Shown piece by piece: positions 16,635 to 20,178 of a stretch of DNA of 20,178 nt. Source of the DNA: JALOAD01 sp023228995 [NCBI: Candidatus Muiribacterium halophilum]. Lineage in GTDB: Bacteria > Muiribacteriota > Muiribacteriia > Muiribacteriales. Position 1 is the first letter of the stretch, and each line of letters begins with the position of its first letter. The DNA lies in assembly GCA_023228995.1 (NCBI GenBank), contig JALOAD010000059.1:1-20178 (forward strand), written 5' to 3'. The notes beneath the pieces are model-generated. The model had not been told where the DNA came from and searched no databases. It saw only the letters and a program-made list of their open reading frames with translations. The translations under genes were made by a program, and so were the position numbers.

Positions 16635-16720
16635 CTATATCAAGAAGATAATAGAATTTAGCTTTGGAAGTTTCATTTTTTTCATGATAACACCTCAAGA
16701 TTTTATATATATATTATAAC
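16635..16720 (-). other. Possible minus-strand promoter and gene-start remnant
   Basis: Read on the minus strand there is an extended -10 (TGTTATAAT; TATAAT at 16718-16713), a Shine-Dalgarno-like TTGAGGTG, and ATG at 16685-16683 opening MKKMKLPKLNSIIFLI, then TAG (16637-16635). The signals are well spaced but the reading frame is only 16 codons and ends about 13 bases before the IS right end. It may be the 5' end of a gene lost when the IS arrived, or chance. The rest of 16622-16943 shows nothing recognisable. Confidence 0.35.
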
Positions 16721-16943
16721 ATAAATCCAATATAACACAGATAAATCCTATCTTTTTCATGGTTTCATATCTTTCTTAAGTTCTTATAAAAATTGAAGTT
16801 TTATAGAATAAAAATGAGTTAAAATTGTTTTTGCTTTTATTCAAAGAAGATAAAAAAATTATATGGTCGTGATTTTTTGAACATTGGTAATAATTTCTAT
16901 TTTTTATCGAAATTTGAATATTATTGTTTTTTTCTATTTAGTA

Positions 16944-17371
16944 GACTTTTTCAACAGCCTGTGTGCATAACGCATAACTTGTTTGGAATGAACTTGCAAA
17001 AAATAACTTATGCTGATAAAATTAATTCATGACAAGATTATTAAGAATTCAATTTAAAAAGGTCGGTTATTATGTAATATCTCGTGGAGATCTGAAAAGA
17101 TATATATTCAAAAAAACATTGCTGAATTTATCTTAAAGGAAGAAGAGATTTTTGCTAAAAAAAGAAATAATTTTAATAAAAAATAATTTTTTATTTTACT
17201 GAAGGAACAAACAAGAATAAAATGCAAGGAAATTGCTTATTTATATGGTATAAATGAGAATTCAGTGTCTTCTTTTGTAAAAAGATTGGAAGAGGAGATA
17301 AATAGAAAAATGAGTCTGAGAGACACTTTAAAGAGATTAATGCGTTATGCACAGAGGCTATTGAAAAAATC
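16944..17371. mobile_element. Decayed element bounded by long inverted repeats
   Basis: The left arm 16944-16977 (GACTTTTTCAACAGCC...) and the right arm 17337-17371, read in reverse, agree at about 31 of 34 positions, including the string GTGCATAACGCAT. Between them are about 360 bases with several stops in all frames but recognisable coding texture, as in a degenerate insertion sequence or MITE. Ends containing TTTTTCAACAGCC resemble those of some insertion sequences, IS1182-like among them as I remember; this is a weak assignment. A further half-site (GTTTTTCAACAGCCTGCACAG) lies outside at 17489-17509. Confidence 0.55.
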
Positions 17372-17387
17372 AGTTTTTCTTTTTTAA
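17187..17387 (+). pseudogene. Helix-turn-helix-like frame inside the decayed element
   Basis: There are 66 open codons without a start. The middle reads CKEIAYLYGINENSVSSF then VKRLEEEINRKM, the spacing and hydrophobic pattern of a helix-turn-helix of the kind found in transposases and sigma-like regulators. The upstream frame is broken: another frame at about 17096-17184 has QKNIAEFILKEEEIFAKK, ending in a stop. The frame runs through the right inverted repeat. It is probably a transposase or regulator fragment; not a working gene. Confidence 0.4.
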
Positions 17388-17561
17388 AACTTAACTTTAA
17401 AAACAAACAGCATGGTCAGGTCGACCTATGTAAGCTAAAATTTGAGATCGGCACAGACCCTATTCTGTATCAATGTTTCTTCTTTTTAGTTTTTCAACAG
17501 CCTGCACAGGTTTGACCCCGATTTACGGATTTACGATTTAACGGAAGAATAAGGAGTATTA
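17372..17561. other. Gene-free leader before the EFR1 gene
   Basis: This holds a 10-base palindrome AGGTCGACCT (17418-17427), the inverted-repeat half-site at 17489-17509, a short run of degenerate GATTTACG repeats (about 17520-17543) and the Shine-Dalgarno AAGGAG (17551-17556), five bases before the next start. No convincing -35/-10 pair was found. Confidence 0.45.
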
Positions 17562-18317
17562 ATGAAAAAAATCTATTATTTTACTGGAACTGGAAATTCT
17601 CTTTATATTGCTCGAAAGATTGCTGATGGAATTGGTGATGTTGAGCTTGTTGCTATTAAGGATGAGATGAAAAAAGATTGTATTGTTATTGATTCTGATT
17701 TTACTGGTTTTGTTTATCCTGTTTATTGTTTTGGTATTCCGAGGATTGTTAGAGATTTTTTGGTTAAGATTGATATTAAATCTTCGGGTTATTTTTTTTG
17801 TGTTGCTAATGCGGGTGCTCCTAAGTATGTTCCGGCTAATATTATGACTGAAAAACTTCTTAAAAATAAGGGTGTTTCTCTTAATTCTGCTTTTGTTGTT
17901 GCTATGCCTAATAATTATATTCCTATGTCTGCTGCTCCATCTGATGAGCAGATTAAACATATTATAGCTAATTCTGATATAAAAATAGCTGAAATTATTG
18001 GTTTTTTAAAAGAAAAGAAGAGTGGTTATATTGAAAAAGGTTTGTTTTTTGTTCGTTTTGCTCATAAATTTGCTAATTTTTTTTATAAAAATTTGCAAAA
18101 AGCTTCTAAAAATTATAATGTGTCTGATAAATGTAATTCTTGTGGTGAATGTGCAAAGATTTGTCCTGTTGATAATATTACTATGATAGATGGCAAACCT
18201 AGTTGGGGTAAGAATTGTGAGCAGTGTATGGCTTGTTTGCAGCATTGTCCGGTTGAGGCTATTGAATATGGAAGGAGTTCGGTTGGTAAAAAAAGATATT
18301 GGAATCCTTTTGTTTGA
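17562..18317 (+). CDS. EFR1-type flavodoxin/4Fe-4S ferredoxin protein
   Basis: A 251-residue cytoplasmic redox protein. The N-terminus has the flavodoxin phosphate loop FTGTGNS (residues 7-13), which binds FMN, and PVYCFGIP, typical of this fused family. The C-terminus carries two 4Fe-4S motifs: Cys191-194-197 with Cys201 (CNSCGECAKICP) and Cys219-222-225 with Cys229 (CEQCMACLQHCP). All eight cluster ligands are present. It should pass electrons between FMN and ferredoxin-type clusters; the partner enzyme is unknown. The start is supported by AAGGAG five bases upstream. Codons end mostly in T, unlike the RHS region. Confidence 0.9.
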   Translation: MKKIYYFTGTGNSLYIARKIADGIGDVELVAIKDEMKKDCIVIDSDFTGFVYPVYCFGIPRIVRDFLVKIDIKSSGYFFCVANAGAPKYVPANIMTEKLLKNKGVSLNSAFVVAMPNNYIPMSAAPSDEQIKHIIANSDIKIAEIIGFLKEKKSGYIEKGLFFVRFAHKFANFFYKNLQKASKNYNVSDKCNSCGECAKICPVDNITMIDGKPSWGKNCEQCMACLQHCPVEAIEYGRSSVGKKRYWNPFV

Positions 18318-18390
18318 TTTTTGTTTTTTTGGTTTATAAAAAAATGTTGAAAAGTGTTTATAAATATGGAAAAAATCCGATAAATATATT

Positions 18391-18960
18391 ATGCCATTAG
18401 TTGATAGAAGAAGTAAAGCAGATTATATTAATAAAGATAGAAAACGTATTAAATTAAGTAAGGTTGTTGATAAAAAACTTAGTTTATATCCTTGGAAATA
18501 TATTTTCCAATGTTTTCTTGCTATGCTTACTATGCTTGTTGTTTTGTCTTATCTTGATTTTATTGAGCATACTGCAATTATTTCTTCTTTTGGTGCAACT
18601 TCCTTTATTACTTTTACAATGCCAAGAAGATATCATAGTGATGCTAAAAGGCTTATTGGTGGATATTTGACTGGTATTGCTGTTGGTGTTTTTTTCCATC
18701 ATATTGCTCGTATTCCGTGTGTTATGGCTAATGTATGTGCTGATCATCTTTCATTTGCTCTTTTTGGTTCAATTGCTGTGTTTTTTGCTATTCTTCTTAT
18801 GGTTATTCTTGATACTGAACATCCACCAGCTGCTGGTATTGCTTTGGGGTTGGTTTTAAATAGTTTTGATATTAATACTATTATGTTTGTTATTGCTGCT
18901 ATTGTTTTAATTACTATTGTTAAAAATACTTTAAAACCATTTATGATTGATCTTCTTTAA
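18391..18960 (+). CDS. HPP family integral membrane protein
   Basis: A 189-residue protein with a basic cytoplasmic N-terminus of about 35 residues, then four to five membrane helices (about 38-56, 62-77, 90-106, 121-140, 155-185). The defining motif is at residues 141-150, DTEHPPAAGI, with His144-Pro-Pro. SSFGATSFITF in the second helix region is also conserved. HPP proteins are poorly characterised; some have been linked to nitrite transport in plastids and cyanobacteria, but that cannot be assumed here. The start has only a weak upstream purine stretch (GGAAAAA). It lies 73 bases after the EFR1 gene and may be cotranscribed with it. Confidence 0.88.
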   Translation: MPLVDRRSKADYINKDRKRIKLSKVVDKKLSLYPWKYIFQCFLAMLTMLVVLSYLDFIEHTAIISSFGATSFITFTMPRRYHSDAKRLIGGYLTGIAVGVFFHHIARIPCVMANVCADHLSFALFGSIAVFFAILLMVILDTEHPPAAGIALGLVLNSFDINTIMFVIAAIVLITIVKNTLKPFMIDLL

Positions 18961-19002
18961 GACCTTGAATTCTCTTAATTAAATTATTTATTAGTTAATA
19001 TG

Positions 19003-19031
19003 TTGAGAGATTTTACTTATCGTATTATAAT
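19003..19031 (+). promoter_or_regulatory. Sigma-70-type promoter for the CpXC gene
   Basis: TTGAGA (19003-19008) and TATAAT (19026-19031) are separated by 17 bases, the optimal spacing. Transcription would start near 19038, giving a leader of about 30 bases that contains AAGGAG (19055-19060), eight bases before the ATG. Confidence 0.7.
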
Positions 19032-19068
19032 TATGTTATTATTTATAAAGAAATAAGGAGTTTTTAGT

Positions 19069-19440
19069 ATGTTGATAAAGAAAGAACATTTTTTTAAATG
19101 CCCAAGTTGTGGTGTTAATATTCAAAAGGAATTATGGAATATTGCTGATGCTAGATTGTTTCCTGACGTTAATAAAGAGATTCTTGATGGTAAATTTAAT
19201 ATAGTTTTATGTTCTAAATGCAAAGTTGAATTTTATGCTGAAGTTCCTTTTGTTTATCAGGATGTTAATAAAAAACTTTTTATTACTGTTTTTCCTGAAA
19301 TTATGAAAAAAGATGAGTTTAAGATTAGAAAACAATTGAATTCGGTTAAAGATGAAAAGAATTTGAACAAAGATTTGAAAGATATGATTTTTTTTGGTAT
19401 TGGTTCTTTGGTTGAGTTTTTGAAATTATTGGAGAAATAG
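19069..19440 (+). CDS. CpXC domain protein (zinc-ribbon-like)
   Basis: A 123-residue soluble protein. Cys11/Cys14 in FKCPSCG and Cys48/Cys51 in VLCSKCK form two CxxC pairs like a zinc ribbon, with intervening IQKELWNIADARLFPDVNKE and a following FYAEVPFVYQD that match my memory of the CpXC family N-terminal domain. The C-terminal third is helical and charged. The family has no established activity; metal binding is inferred from the cysteines. It has its own promoter and a good ribosome site. Confidence 0.82.
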   Translation: MLIKKEHFFKCPSCGVNIQKELWNIADARLFPDVNKEILDGKFNIVLCSKCKVEFYAEVPFVYQDVNKKLFITVFPEIMKKDEFKIRKQLNSVKDEKNLNKDLKDMIFFGIGSLVEFLKLLEK

Positions 19441-19451
19441 TGAAAGGGTGA

Positions 19452-19479
19452 AGAATCTTGTCACAAGCAACTTTTTTTT
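19452..19479 (+). terminator. Weak intrinsic terminator candidate
   Basis: TCTTG-TCA-CAAG (about 19456-19467) followed by GCAAC and a run of eight T lies just after the CpXC stop. The stem is only four to five base pairs, so efficiency is doubtful. Confidence 0.35.
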
Positions 19480-19532
19480 AAATTTTCACTTTGTTGTATT
19501 ATGTTTCAAATACATAAATCGGGGGTGTTAAT

Positions 19533-20178
19533 ATGAAATTGAGAGATGTTGTTCATTCGGACGGTTCTAGAGAAAATTTTGATATTAAAGCAACTGAAAA
19601 AGTTTTATGGAATGTTATTAAACAAATTGGTGGTTTTGATAGAAAGAAGTTTGAAAACGATGTTATGAGTAATATCAATGAAAATTACCGTAATTTTCCT
19701 TATGAAGAAATTACTACTAAGCAGATTAATGAATTAATTATTGATGGTCTTGAAAAAGGTAAGCATGATTCTACTTTAGAAGCTTATCTTGTTTTTACTG
19801 CTCAAAAAGCTGTTATTAAAAGTCGTAGATTAACTGCTTGGGCTAATTTGGGTGTTCCTTATCCTGTTATTTTTGAAACTTCAGTTTTGTGTGGTCTTAA
19901 AGATTGCCTTACCTTAAAACAATTGAGTGAAATTGGTAAATCTAAAGAAAAAATTATCGATCTTATGCAGACTTTTGAAAATCAATATAAAATGCAGATT
20001 AAAATGGCTGCTCATAAAGTGGCTGAAAGAATTAAAGAGGGTGCGAGAGTTATTATTGTTGCTGGTCCTTCTTCTTCAAACAAAACTTCAACTACTTTGT
20101 GGATAACTAGAATGCTTAAAGAAGAACATGGAATTGATTTGAATGTTTATCCTCTTCATGTGGATGATTATTTTAAAA
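19533..20178 (+). CDS. ATP-cone/nucleoside (uridine) kinase fusion, N-terminal part
   Basis: The frame runs off the window after 215 codons. Residues 2-95 look like an ATP-cone regulatory domain (VVHSDGSRENFDIKATEKVL, then ITTKQINELIIDGLEK and AYLVFTAQKA), the nucleotide-sensing module of NrdD and NrdR. A linker with AWANLGVPYP follows, then a P-loop at residues 177-186, AGPSSSNKTS, and the LHVDDYF patch expected of the phosphoribulokinase/uridine kinase superfamily. In the Walker A, Asn183 stands where Gly is usual. The combination suggests a nucleoside kinase tuned by adenine nucleotide level. GGGGGTG (19521-19527) is the ribosome site, six bases before ATG. The catalytic remainder lies beyond the window. 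Confidence 0.8.
   Translation, partial: MKLRDVVHSDGSRENFDIKATEKVLWNVIKQIGGFDRKKFENDVMSNINENYRNFPYEEITTKQINELIIDGLEKGKHDSTLEAYLVFTAQKAVIKSRRLTAWANLGVPYPVIFETSVLCGLKDCLTLKQLSEIGKSKEKIIDLMQTFENQYKMQIKMAAHKVAERIKEGARVIIVAGPSSSNKTSTTLWITRMLKEEHGIDLNVYPLHVDDYFK

Noticed and set aside
17418-17427. AGGTCGACCT palindrome as an operator
   Set aside because: A single 10-base palindrome with no nearby promoter or second site; chance cannot be excluded.
16622-17561. A tRNA or small RNA gene in the long gene-poor region
   Set aside because: No cloverleaf, no T-loop consensus and no promoter-hairpin-T-run arrangement could be seen; inverted repeats there fit a decayed element better.
17559-17960. 133-codon minus-strand frame under the EFR1 gene
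   Set aside because: It is an Asn/Ile/Arg-rich shadow of a T-rich gene whose + strand product has all expected cofactor motifs.
18464-18859. Two Leu/Phe-rich + strand frames inside the HPP gene
   Set aside because: They are out-of-frame readings of GTT/CTT-rich membrane-protein codons; the HPP motif frame accounts for the region.

Overview
This is a very AT-rich window in which every confidently called gene is on the + strand. The low G+C, the T-ending codons of the rightmost genes and the mix of products (EFR1-type flavodoxin-ferredoxin, HPP membrane protein, CpXC protein, ATP-cone/nucleoside kinase fusion) suggest a low-GC anaerobe. A Brachyspira-like spirochaete or a fusobacterium would fit, but the sequence alone does not settle this.

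Left part (1-3461): a defence-type cluster. It opens with the C-terminal two thirds of a type I restriction HsdR subunit. An ATGA overlap couples this to a 454-residue protein carrying a HEPN-like RNYCAH motif. A short remnant of a third gene follows, resembling both ends of a DUF5655-type protein with the middle deleted.

Centre (about 3450-15634): a head-to-tail array of six RHS/YD-repeat units. Five end in the usual RHS-core border (RYYDPxxGRF ... YxDPxGEA), then a variable C-terminal tip, then a candidate immunity gene that overlaps or abuts the toxin stop. Units 1, 2 and 5 share a hydrophobic, Gly/Ala-rich pre-tip but differ in their last 40-70 residues. Each is paired with a diverged paralogue of one six-helix membrane protein. 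Unit 3 carries a different tip with a His...Cys pattern like a permuted papain/NlpC-P60 fold, plus a small anchored partner. Unit 4 has an unrecognised glycine-rich tip and a larger membrane partner. Unit 6 is a core fragment without a tip, cut by an IS. No unit has an N-terminal secretion or delivery domain, each begins at a different point in the core, and unit 5 has a nonsense codon. The array therefore looks like a store of orphan toxin-immunity cassettes able to recombine through the shared core, rather than six working effectors.

Right of the array (15635-17560): a 5'-truncated IS3-family element, then a gene-poor stretch with a possible minus-strand gene remnant and a decayed element bounded by 34-35 bp inverted repeats.

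Right end (17562-20178): four ordinary-looking chromosomal genes with a distinctly T-rich codon style: EFR1-type iron-sulfur flavoprotein, HPP membrane protein, CpXC zinc-ribbon-like protein behind a good promoter, and the start of an ATP-cone/nucleoside kinase fusion that runs off the window.
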